NCBI GenBank assembly: GCA_947034895.1
Contig: OX344763.1
Span: 32,115,025 to 32,179,024, forward strand
Direction of reading: 5' to 3'
Length of the DNA: 64,000 nucleotides
From: Rhytidiadelphus loreus
Taxonomy: Eukaryota; Streptophyta; Bryopsida; Hypnales; Hylocomiaceae
Shown: positions 1-9,163 of the stretch, piece after piece
Numbering within the stretch: position 1 is the stretch's first letter
Layout of the letters: the number at the start of each line of letters is the position of its first letter
The notes under the pieces: generated by a model
The model's database searches: none
What the model was told of the DNA's origin: nothing
Seen by the model: only the letters and a program-made list of their open reading frames with translations
Translations under genes and position numbers: made by a program

Positions 1-1121
1 TCCATTACTATGTGTCTGATGACAAACAGCACGATTCATTATATGTTCAGCATGCTTTCATGCTACACTGGAATCACATGAGGGACAATGGATTTCAACC
101 AACTAATCACGTGGTGTGGAGTGATGGATGTAGCGGTCAGTTCAAATCAGCTCGCGCTTGGTATTTTGTTAGCAGATTTCCTAGTTTGACTATGAGTGAG
201 CAATTGCTAGAAGGTTGCCAAATGTGTTGGAATTACTTCGCCTCTGGACATGGCAAAGGAGAAGTTGACGGGGCTGGTGCTCTTTTAAAAAGAGAGTTGT
301 ATAAGGAGCAAATCAAACCCAATGGTCGGCAGTTGCAAAATGCGGCTCAAGTTGTACAGTTTCTGCAGGAGGAGAGCAATAAATATCATGCAGGGCATCC
401 TGGTGAACGGAAGACAATCAATAAATTCTTCTGGGAGATCAAAGATGGTGACATTCAAAGGGTGGACAAGTTGGAGGCTGAAACCATTTCGGGGAGTAGG
501 GGCATGCACCAATGCCGGTCTTTATCGTGCAAGGACCCCACTCTCATTCAATTCCGCCAGCTCACTTGTTTTTGCGTCGCTTGTTTAGATCCAGACTCAA
601 ATCTCAGTTGCTACCAGAAGGCCCATGTGCCGCAGTGGACGTTACGAAGGATTTGTGCGAAGAGAAAAACGGGCATACGGGTACTATCTGACTTGGAATG
701 GGATGACACTGAGGCTGAATTAGATACCGAGGTTTCAGGAGACCGAATTCGAGTTGGATTTAACATAGCTGTGAGGGCCGACAGTGACGATGGTGAAAGC
801 TTCTGGGTCATGCTCGTGACTAGAGGTGACCATGTGAACACTGATGCTTTTACTGGTGACTTTGGAAATGATTTCGTGCCTGGTGAATCTTTGATTCAAG
901 GGTATTGGTATGAGCAATACCAACCTGACAGTAGAACCTATCTCCTACGAGATGACAGGCCATTTGCATATGTCCATAGCCATGCGGTGTTGCTACAAGA
1001 CTTCTCGATGCCTCCTACTGCCCATACAGTCAAGGGGAGTTTCAGCAATTATGAATTGAAACTGCCAATCTTAGATTCTATAGTTGGGTCTCTCTTAGAT
1101 GCCGAGGCCAGAGGCTTCTAG
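1..1121 (+). CDS. Transposase-derived protein, 3' part (5' end outside window)
   Basis: The frame is open from the window edge; the first start-like codon inside it is GTG at position 12, so the true start lies upstream. It ends in TAG at 1119-1121. Counting from the GTG, residues 33-48 carry HVVWSDGCSGQFKS and residues 79-93 carry SGHGKGEVDGAGALL. This pair of Asp-containing motifs is typical of a DDE-transposase-like family found as stand-alone genes in plants and animals. A Cys-rich patch follows (about 167-210, several C-x2-4-C pairs). The C-terminal part (about 245-340) looks like a compact beta-rich domain with GYWYEQY and YLLRDDRPFAYVHSHAV. The frame is intact for about 370 codons, so it is a recent transposon or a domesticated gene. 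Family placement rests on motif memory; function is unknown. Confidence 0.6.
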   Translation, partial: HYYVSDDKQHDSLYVQHAFMLHWNHMRDNGFQPTNHVVWSDGCSGQFKSARAWYFVSRFPSLTMSEQLLEGCQMCWNYFASGHGKGEVDGAGALLKRELYKEQIKPNGRQLQNAAQVVQFLQEESNKYHAGHPGERKTINKFFWEIKDGDIQRVDKLEAETISGSRGMHQCRSLSCKDPTLIQFRQLTCFCVACLDPDSNLSCYQKAHVPQWTLRRICAKRKTGIRVLSDLEWDDTEAELDTEVSGDRIRVGFNIAVRADSDDGESFWVMLVTRGDHVNTDAFTGDFGNDFVPGESLIQGYWYEQYQPDSRTYLLRDDRPFAYVHSHAVLLQDFSMPPTAHTVKGSFSNYELKLPILDSIVGSLLDAEARGF

Positions 1122-1772
1122 GCTGGTTGACAGTTGCCGTCGGGGACTCCAAACTAGGTGAGTATGTGATCAAACAAATCTCATTACATTCATTAGATTC
1201 ACTAGTTCTGCTCCTTGTACATTAATGTGTCTGCTGAATCTCAAATTCTAACAGTGCACTAAAGGTTTAGAATATAGGACTGAATAGGGCTACTTATTGA
1301 AGCTGAGACATAGGCAGCTACCATTCTTGACGTCATCCCAGTGTGACTAGATCCAATGTTCAATTCTAAATGCATGCTAGTTTTGCAGTCGTTGTATTCA
1401 TTGTATTCATACGTGTAGGATGTCTGAACTGACTAGTTAGAGTCTATTTGCATTGAAAATTATGAGCACACTTAATTGCGCATGTGTGTTCACTCGTGTC
1501 TAATGAAGTTTTTAGTTCTCGATTGTGCTGCATACGAGTAGGGCACGGAGCAGAACTACTACCAGCAACAGGTAAGCCGAGGTACACAACAGGTTCACCT
1601 TGTTCATTTCTTTCAGTCTTGCTCGTCGTTCCAGGTCACCTGTGTTTGGTCCAGTGTTGGAGCGTCCGGAGCCTTCTTATCCTGTGAATCACCTGTATTG
1701 CTTTAGTTTCAAGTCTGCTTTAATTGCTCACAGTTTTAATTCTTGTCCATCTAAAGCACTCTAGTATTTGTA
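1122..1772. other. Intergenic or intronic stretch with a possible splice donor
   Basis: There is no convincing ORF; the 67-aa frame at 1484-1687 has no recognisable features. The sequence CAACAGGTAAGC near 1567-1578 matches a plant 5' splice consensus. The stretch may therefore be the 3' UTR and downstream introns of the gene ending at 1121, or the 5' leader of the ORF at 1773. Confidence 0.35.
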
Positions 1773-2219
1773 ATGGCGGAGCTTCCTATGACAAAGGCTG
1801 AGTTGCAATTTTACCTTGCACGGGTTGATGACGCGGTCGCACAACGCAAAGGTAAGGTTCCTTTCTTTGGGGGACAACAAGTGAGGGCGCTTTTGCAGAG
1901 AGGAGACGGTCCACAAGTGAGGTGGACACGAGCTGCTAATGCTGAGTTGCGGAACATGGAATTCTATAGCGGAGTTGCTTATACAATTCACCATGACATT
2001 TGTCTTTGGGACAGCGACCCAAATTACTACTCCGACCCAGAGGACAGTATCTACTGGGACGCTGACGAAAATCATAGCTTTGACCCAACTCCGACCCAAA
2101 TGACAATTGAACCCATGCGGACACCAGTAGCAGGTTGTGACAGATCCTCTAGGCTGGATACTCATCTGAATCTACGTACAGAAGGGGATGCACTTCCATC
2201 GCACACAGACCAGCGTTGA
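1773..2219 (+). CDS. Small hypothetical ORF, possibly a companion ORF of the upstream element
   Basis: This 148-codon ORF starts at ATG 1773. The N-terminal half is mixed helical and charged (MAELPMTKAELQFYLARVDD). The middle is very acidic and aromatic (DPNYYSDPEDSIYWDADENH), and the C-terminus is polar. No known domain is recognised. The stop codon at 2217-2219 lies just before a strong splice-donor match (GCAGGTAAGG at 2220-2229), so the ORF may end within an exon. An overlapping minus-strand frame of similar length is treated as a shadow. The acidic composition and position fit a second ORF of a transposon or an unrelated small gene. It could also be chance. Confidence 0.35.
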   Translation: MAELPMTKAELQFYLARVDDAVAQRKGKVPFFGGQQVRALLQRGDGPQVRWTRAANAELRNMEFYSGVAYTIHHDICLWDSDPNYYSDPEDSIYWDADENHSFDPTPTQMTIEPMRTPVAGCDRSSRLDTHLNLRTEGDALPSHTDQR

Positions 2220-3262
2220 AGCAGGTAAGGTCTCCTTGGCCAGCACTAAAGCACTTTCACTGCAAGTCATGGTTTAGAGTACATATTGCTTTGTCAATTT
2301 GGCCATGTGTCTTGGAAAAATTGCTTGAATGTAGTCATGGCTTCTCCTATTTGGGGATAAACTTGTGGCACGCACTTACACAATCTCTTGAATTTTGGCA
2401 GATGTATGGCACTGAAACAGGATTTCTACACTTGGGCGGAGTAGTGTTTGCTTTCTTATTTAGCTTTTTCAGTGATGACTTAGTGGCACCACCAGGCTTT
2501 GTAAAGTTTCTTTTCACCCATTGTCAATATGAAATGACTGCATTTGATTGACTACACTACTTGTGCCCATAGTTTTGCACATCTGCTTGTGTTGATTCGT
2601 GTTGAATTTGTTGGACTCCCAATTCCATAAGCAGTTGTCATGAGGTTGTATCGGACATTGGAGTTACAATGCTCATGTGCTTTCCATTTGCAATCTCAAG
2701 ACTTGTGTACCCTGAACTAACATGGATTGAATATTACGTACCTAAATCTCATGAACGCTAAAATACTTTTAACATGACCGTAATCCCCAAACAAACTCAC
2801 ATACATTACTTGGAAAACATGCATTGAAAGAGTATGTCCTCTAAATCTCTACCGAAACTGAAATACTGAAGCACCCAAAAAACCACAAACAATCTCATGC
2901 ATTACTAAACATGCAATAAGCACAACATAAGGCAAAGCCACTAACACAGCACAGTAGAAGAAAAAGCCAAAAAAAGCACAACACAAGGGAAAGTAAAGTG
3001 CATTCAAAGAACCTACTTACAAGGGGAAAGTGCTAGTAAAAGTATGGTCATGCTTATTGTAAGAATGCATTGTCAATCAAAAAACATTGTTGAACTGTGG
3101 AGGTTCTGAAGGACCCAAAATGCCAAGCGGAATTGGGAGGCACTCCAATTTCTAAGTTTTCTAACCTCACTTCAATTCTAATATTGTCCCTCCCAAAACT
3201 TCAAAAATGGCAGTGAAAACGGTTTCCAACAAGGTGCATCGTCCAACCATGATCCTAAACTG
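2220..3262. other. AT-rich non-coding stretch
   Basis: No supported gene. The ORF of about 110 codons at 2216-2551 begins at a splice-donor-like site, is hydrophobic without domain features, and is probably fortuitous. From about 2750 the sequence becomes A-rich with short homopolymers. It contains no clear repeat or RNA gene. Confidence 0.4.
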
Positions 3263-3904
3263 TTACTCTTCTTTATTTCGAGTTATCAACACAAAGAACT
3301 TGGACTTGCTCGTGAGAGTGAATGTCAGTCGGTCGCCAAGGCCCAGACAATTGGACATCGCAAAGTCTTTCCAACCCTGTCCGAGCTTAACTTGTGGCTC
3401 TCCTTTGGTCTGCTGCTCTGTGAGACAGATTTCCCACACCATACTTTCTTCGTCTGAAACAATGTAAATGGGATGTTTGACTTGGTCTCCCCAAGTGCAC
3501 ATAAAATCTGCTGGTACAGTCTGGAAGGCAAGCCCTTAATCTAATGAGCCAACCACCTCACACTAGGAAGAGAGGATGCATACTCTAAAACCGCAATGTT
3601 GCTCAAGCCATTGACACCATCCTCTCTCCCTCATCATCTAAAATCAAGTTACTCCTTAGTCTGTGGGTACTTGAAGGTAGGACAATGCCAAACCATCACT
3701 CCATGAGTACCACAATAGAATTCCAAACACGTGAAGCACAAAAAAGAAACGCACCACAGTGTGAAATGTGGACTTCTTTACTGTCCTCTCGAAGCTCAAC
3801 AATCCTTGCATGTTGTCGTGTCTCCTCCGTTCGGGGCCTTTGCTACAGGTAGCCCCGTTGCTGCTATCCCCTTCACCTGCCAACATTTTAATGGCAACGC
3901 TAAA
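3263..3904 (-). CDS. B3 DNA-binding domain protein, last two exons
   Basis: The terminal exon (3520 down to 3263) begins after an AG acceptor (TTGCCTTCCAG) and encodes TVPADFMCTWGDQVKHPI, then VWEICL, then QGWKDFAMSNCLGLGDRLTF and FFVLI, ending in TAA. That order (PADF strand, W-x-V/I-x-L strand, GWxxFxxxxxLxxGD helix-turn, F-x-V-x-I strand) is the signature of the plant-specific B3 fold, closest to the REM/VRN1 type that binds DNA as a transcription regulator. The preceding exon (3904 to 3782, 41 codons, polar and basic) ends at a GTAAAG donor and joins in phase 0 (intron 3521-3781). Further 5' exons probably lie at 3905-4100, where an open frame continues, and perhaps in the upstream exons at 4.3-8.2 kb. 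The B3 call is firm for the fold; the gene's 5' limit is unresolved. Confidence 0.65.
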
Positions 3905-4361
3905 CTGCAATAACCCTGAAACCAGCACCCGGAAGAAGAGTACACAAGGACTGGAGCATGGTGGTACTGGGTTCCATGGCTTCTCTTGGAAGTCTAATTT
4001 GTAGTCTTCACCTTCACAAAGAAGAAAGTACTTGCAAGGACCTCCATCATAACCCAAAACACTAGCAAGTTTAGTCACACGATTCCAGATCCAAGGCTAA
4101 TCATGACAATTGATATTCATTGAATGCTCTCAAGATATTTTGCTTGAGTATTGGGAGCCATCCCTCTAATGTGTACCCTTGCCACTTGAAAGTATACCTT
4201 GTGTAGTACATGTCCGTATTACTCCATATTAGTACATGTCCATATTAGTATTACTCCCTAAACTTGTATGTCAAAGTTCATTGGTGCATACCTGTAGTCC
4301 TAATCGTAAATTTGGTACATGTTGCTTGAACTGTGGAACCTACTATGGTTCACCTGTTTCT

Positions 4362-5309
4362 TTATTTTTTTTTGGTGTCGGCTCGTGTAGAAACTCTACC
4401 CATGCTCGTCTGTGGAATTTCCTCACGCGCCTTTCTTTTGGAACACTTCGCTTTGCCCTTACCCTTCTCAGTGGCGGAATTGAAAGCCGTATCTTCATTG
4501 CATTCTTCGACATTAAATTCCGCTTCACTGTGAAACTGAACCTGCACTTCTACATTCTTGTCTCCTAAAGCAGCTATAGCTACCTTTTTCCTCCCATCTC
4601 CATCATCTTCTGGCAAATCTGCAGGCCTTTTCAGTAGTGCACATCGAGGCTTCCGAAGTAAAGTCCGACTTAGCAGGTCGGAATCCTCTGCATGAAAAAA
4701 ACAAAACACCTAAATACTCAATACGCAACATCTTGTATCTACAAGCCCACAACTGCAATTTGCTTCACAAGTAGCAAAACTCATGAGGTGGCTGCAAAAC
4801 TTACCACATGCCTTTCTTGCTTCTGCCGCCAATGGTTCTGTGGCAAGCACATCCCACATGAATTTCCATGAATACCAGTACCATTTGCACGATGAAAAAG
4901 ACTAGAAGCAGTCGCAAAGGTACTTTTGGAAAAGAAATTGCAATTCATGTGTGTACCTAGATGCCAGGTGACGTCTTCAACTTCAAGAGCTTGATGATCA
5001 ATGCTGCGTTTTTTCACAGGGGAATCTACTTGAAGAGGTCGATGATCAATGCTGTGATTTTTCACAAGGGAATCTACGTCAAGAGCTTGGTGGTCAATGT
5101 TGCGATTTTTCACAGGGGAATCTACTTCTTGCCCTCGCGAGTTACAAAATGGCAAAACTACTTCTGTGTTCTCAAGCTCAGCACAAGGGCTAATACTTTC
5201 AAGATCGATCAGCCTATGCACACTTTCTGTGGCTGTGCTCCGTCCTCCATTGATCGGATCGATACCTCGTTGTCTAGATCCACATGATCCCCAATCGGAA
5301 TGCTTCAAG
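4362..5309 (-). CDS. Low-complexity acidic/basic exons of a nuclear-type protein
   Basis: Two exons can be joined in frame. Exon a runs from about 5309 (acceptor after CTCCCTCAAG; 5302 is an alternative) to 4957, ending at a CTAG/GTAC donor. Exon b (4687 to 4362) begins after CATGCAG and ends in TAA. Exon a contains a 15-16-residue internal repeat, three versions of VDSPVK(N/K)xxIDHxxL. Exon b contains acidic stretches and a lysine-rich patch (KGKGKAKCSKRKAREE) that resembles a nuclear localisation signal. A possible 97-nt cassette exon at 4901-4805 would bring a stop codon, so it is either skipped or non-coding. These exons may link the RING-like exons (6138-8169) to the B3 exons (3263-3904) or form a separate gene. 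No enzymatic domain is recognised. Confidence 0.4.
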
Positions 5310-5429
5310 CTTGAGGGAGACCATGTACACAGAATAACATATAGAAAAAGAAAACAGCAACAATGTTGCACTTAAAAATTTGGGAAGCACTTCCTCTCCC
5401 TGTACCATAGTTGGAAAGTAAGCCACTAG

Positions 5430-5880
5430 CACATCCCGTGCAAGCAGCAAGGACCCTCTCTAAGAATAAGAAGTAAGCCTAAACACTCTAAGCAACAAGG
5501 ACATTCTATAAGCACTGAGGACCTTCTCCAAGAAGCAAGGACCTTCTCTAAGCAACAAGTCCAAAAATAAGCAGCAAGAACCTTTGCTAAGCTGCAAGGA
5601 CCTTCTCTAAGAAGTAAGCACAAACACTCTAAGCAACAAGGACCTTCTTTGAGCAGCAAGGACCTTCTCTAAGCAACAAGCACAAACACTAAGCGGGAAG
5701 CACCTTCTCTAAATAGCTAGCACAAACTCTAAGTACCAAAGTCCTTCTCTAAGCAGCAAGCACAAAATCAAAGCAACCAGAAACTTCTGTAGGCAAAGAG
5801 CACAAATAGTAAGCAACAACACCGACTCTAAGAAGCAAGCACTTCTGTACGCAGCAAACACAAACATTCAGATGCCCCAC
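5430..5880. repeat. Imperfect minisatellite in a presumed intron
   Basis: Imperfect tandem units built from AAGCAACAAGGACCTTCTCT and variants with AGCACAAACACTCT repeat about ten times, with spacers of variable length. The array lies between the RING-like exon and the next downstream exon on the minus strand. The 77-aa minus frame across it is only a repeat translation. Confidence 0.65.
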
Positions 5881-6137
5881 CTCTCTAAAAGCAGTTATGG
5901 ATCTTTTCCTAAGCAATAAGCAGCTTCTGGCGTTGCAAAAGTACTTGTTCCCTTAGAACCAAGGAATTCATGAATGAATTAATATAAAAGAAGCTAATGG
6001 TAAGCACGACAAGGACTTAAGCACTGCTATGTTCTAATTTGTTGCTTGAAATCAGGTTCCAAAGCAATGAAACGAGCATACGAAGACAAAACGTGAATGA
6101 TTGGAATAGGCAATGCTCAGATACTGAACCCACTTAC

Positions 6138-8169
6138 AATTCATTACACGACGACTCCCATTCTCCTTCAGAGATTGCTTGAGCTCCTCTAACTGCGCTG
6201 GTAATTGCAACCTAAGGATCTCGTCTTCCAAGTTCGAGTATGCACCCCGGAATCCAAAAGTCTGCCACCAGTGAGGGTGGAAAACCTCATCACAACGAAC
6301 GCACCTATTGTCTCGTTTTGTAACTGCCGATGCACAAAATATGTGGTAGATGTGTTTACAGGGTGCAATCACAATGTCATAGTACGGGTAACCCCTGCTA
6401 CAAAACACACAAGGATGAAGTGACAAAGTAGGCAAGTTTACGTGTGAATCAATTGGCATTGGTGGATGGAGCGCTGGCTTGGGCCACAACGACAGACCAC
6501 CTCCCTTTTCCATATGTCCACATTGCTCCTCAACCGCGACTGCATGTCTCTTCATGTCCACAATCTCCCTCTTTAGAACTTGAAGATCCGATTCTGCTCT
6601 CATCTGTTCCTCCTCGATGTCTTGGTAAAAGTCCTCCCCCTTCATTGCCCTCTGTCGACTAGACTCTACCACGGATCGAGAAACGTCAAGCTTCTTGTCA
6701 AGTGCATCATTTTTACTGCGTAGGAAAGCTAATTTCTCTTTGAATTCATCATATTCAACACCTCCGACGGAAATGCCGATAGCCTGCAAAGAATTCAAGA
6801 CATGGAATCAACAGCTACCAAAATGCCGTGTATTCACTCCTCAACCCTGAATTCAGCCAAAACAAGATACATCTTTGATCAATGGACAAAACCATTTTCA
6901 AGTGAAGCTTAGGCAATTGCAAAGCACTTCCCACCCTAGCAGTCTAACCAATTGCCCGACGTTACCGCAACCCACCCTCCTACAATTAACATCAGCACCG
7001 TAAACTGAAGCAGAATTGCAAAGCACTTCCTACCCTAGCAACCTAACCAATTGCCCGACGTTACCGCACCCCACCCTCCTACAATTAACATCAGCACTGT
7101 AAACTGAAGCAGAATTGCAAAGCACTTCCCACCCTAGCAGCCTAACCAATTGCTCGACGTTACCGCAACCCACCCTCCTACAATGAACATCAGCACCGTA
7201 AACTGAAGTAGAAATTTTGATATGCCCTAAACTGTACCTGAAGCTCCAATTCAAGAACTACCTTGGTAGCTTGATCAAAGTCTAATTGCACTTGCGCGAC
7301 CTTCTGTTCATCTTCCTTTGCTGTAATGCGCCGATCATCCATGGTGAACTTGAATCCAACAAGCTTGTCCCCGATTTTCTTGACCTCTGCCTCTACATAT
7401 CTGACTTTAGCTGTGGCGATTCCAAGAATCTCACTCTCAATTTCACTAATCACCCTCCCTGAATCCAAATCATGGGCGGAAACTCCGTAAGGACAAAGGT
7501 CCCTAAACCCGGAACCCAATGGATTGCTCTCTGCCTTAGCAAGTGATCCCTCCGCTTTCACCATTGCTCCCACGCTTCGGTGACCATCGCTCCGCCGGTG
7601 GGATGTACAAGTACTCTGCTTCAATCCTGAAGATGCCCCGGCTTCGTCGCTCAAATCTGGATTCAACAGCCGCACAGCAACCTCTGCGCCCGATCTGCTT
7701 TCTCAGAAGCTGTAGTAGAAGCCGCCAAAGCCCAATTGACTTCTTTTTTCTTCAAATTCGCAATGTAGCCCTTGACAAGCCACCCGGCAAACTCGTTGTT
7801 GGTAACAGAGCTTGATCCATAGATTTTGGAATACAATTCCATCAAATCTTTTCTTGCTTCTGGTTTCAAAACAGTGTTCGTGGTGCGCAGTTTTGTACAC
7901 TTCCCAAAAAACTCCTCCACATCCGCATCGGTGACAAACGCGATCTCAGAAGCTACCTTGGGGTTTAGTCCAATGCTGAGTAACCCCCTTTCTTCTGCAA
8001 AAAACTTCTCTGTCTGTGCGTTGTAGAACGCGATCTCCTCTTTACACTTCGGTACACTGATCTCTGGCTTCATACTGAGCCTCCTCTCAAAGTCCTTTCC
8101 TAAACTCTCTCGACGCGGGCGTTTCTCTTCCTTGCCGAAACTCTCCCGACGTACCCACGCCTCCTCCAT
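6138..8169 (-). CDS. Coiled-coil / RING-like zinc-finger protein (with one frameshift)
   Basis: The ATG is at 8169; an in-frame GTG precedes it. Exon 1 runs to a CTTCAG/GTACAG donor at 7238/7237. Exon 2 begins at 6783 after TTTGCAG; the junction is phase 0. Exon 2 probably ends at 6138 before GTAAGT. Exon 1 has a basic N-terminus, a helical region of about 120 residues, then a long charged coiled coil that continues into exon 2 (KMxRxxxVxxEEQ). Exon 2 then carries CVFCSRGYP, APCKHIYHIFCA and CVRCDEVFHPHWW, a C-x2-C, C-x-H-x2-H-x2-C, C-x2-C metal-binding set like a RING finger. It is followed by WQTFGF, a combination I associate with uncharacterised plant proteins. Within exon 1 the frame must shift by one base near 7663-7700 (TGA at 7663 in the first frame). 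This is a mutation or an assembly error. A possible E3 ligase role is inference. Confidence 0.55.
6914..7211. repeat. Three tandem units of about 99 bp within an intron
   Basis: Units starting with ATTGCAAAGCACTTCC recur at about 6914, 7014 and 7113. Each contains CCTAACCAATTGC(C/T)CGACG and a segment ending in AAACTGAAGCAGA or a close variant. All lie inside the intron 6784-7237 of the RING-like gene. The small minus-strand frame over them is not a gene. Confidence 0.8.
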
Positions 8170-8210
8170 CACTCAATCTGAAACAAATACACAACGTAGA
8201 CCCTCTCAAA

Positions 8211-8224
8211 AAACCCTAAACCCT
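8211..8224 (-). promoter_or_regulatory. Double telobox upstream of the RING-like gene
   Basis: AAACCCTAAACCCT lies about 42 bp upstream of the ATG at 8169. Telobox (AAACCCTA) motifs are known plant 5'-proximal elements in housekeeping and ribosome-biogenesis promoters and are bound by telobox-binding factors. The position fits a promoter or 5' leader of the minus-strand gene. A chance match is possible, but the repeated unit makes it less likely. Confidence 0.5.
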
Positions 8225-8523
8225 CATACCAACTATGCACAAGAACTTTGATCTCGCCAAAAAAACTTGGGCAGCTGTGCGCGGGGAGATTCACGACCAG
8301 AGTGTTGGAGAGAGACTACGCCTGAGCACCGCGCCGAAAAATTCGAATGTTCCCTGTCCCGCTTGGAGTTAATTTCGCGTAGTTAATTTTGCGTAGTACG
8401 TGTCAGATGACGGTTACTAGCAATTTTAATTAACCTTAATTACATTCAGCTGGCACAGTTGGCACCTCCTTTCAATAAAACCAGCCTTCAAAGAAGGTCC
8501 CTAATGTCCACTAGTGGCTCCTA

Positions 8524-9163
8524 TTAGCTTGCTTTCACCCCAATATTCTTCAATAGCTTTTGAGCCTCAGGGTCTTGTGAAAAACGATACTTTGCACTTA
8601 TAATAATTTGCTTAGCCACCAAACCACCAAAACCATGACACACAAACACCATTGGGACTCCATTTTGTCCAATTTGACCAAATCTCACCATTTCTTGTAC
8701 AAGCTTTTCTCCTATAAGAAACAAGTCCATCCTTCCATCAATGGCAGTTTGCATTATGTTGGAATCATATTTTAGTGCAAAGACTTTTGTAGAGGAGAAT
8801 TCATCTGGGAGCCATGTCATGGGCCAAATGTTGTCAGGTGTACCATCTCGAGCTAGCCAAGTCTTCCAATATGCATCTCCATCGTTGTGATTATCCAATC
8901 CATGAACAAATACCACTTCCAATCGAATTGGTACCTTAGGTTGGTAGAACCAAAAGACAGAATCACACAACTGTGTCTCCAAATACAAACAATGGATCAA
9001 ACCTTAGAAAAACAAGGGCTTCCATAACATAGACTACAATTTGGCAAAATCAAATAAGGTTTCAATGTTCATCAAATCTATTGGCATGTGCAAATTTGTG
9101 ATTAGAAGCAAAAAACAAACTTACCTTTTCTCCATGAAAAAGTTTGCTGGCTTTTTTTCCCAT
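8524..9163 (-). pseudogene. HNL copy A: leader exon plus truncated hydrolase exon
   Basis: Exon 1 (9163 to 9125) encodes MGKKASKLFHGEK and ends at AAG/GTAAG. Exon 2 starts at 8970 after ACACAG and encodes the N-terminal two-thirds of the hydrolase: VVFVHGL, the conserved YWKTWLARDG, WPMTWLPDEF and VFVCHGFGG. It stops matching after LLKNIG at about 8536; four unrelated residues and a stop at 8524 follow. Copy C continues there with the strand carrying TPHHGS. The frame is otherwise open, so a short protein of about 161 aa is conceivable, but lost core strands make this a 5' fragment. Its breakpoint abuts the promoter side of the RING-like gene; the two genes are on the same strand. Confidence 0.8.

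Noticed and set aside
1761..2165. 134-aa minus-strand ORF opposite the small acidic ORF
   Set aside because: No recognisable features; the plus-strand frame has a better start and an adjacent splice signal.
4805..4901. 97-nt exon with good splice sites between the low-complexity exons
   Set aside because: Including it creates an in-frame stop at the next junction, while skipping it keeps the frame, so it is not part of the proposed coding model.
5430..5880. CRISPR-like array in the 5.4-5.9 kb repeats
   Set aside because: Units are imperfect and contiguous with irregular spacing in a plant intron; there are no constant repeats with unique spacers.
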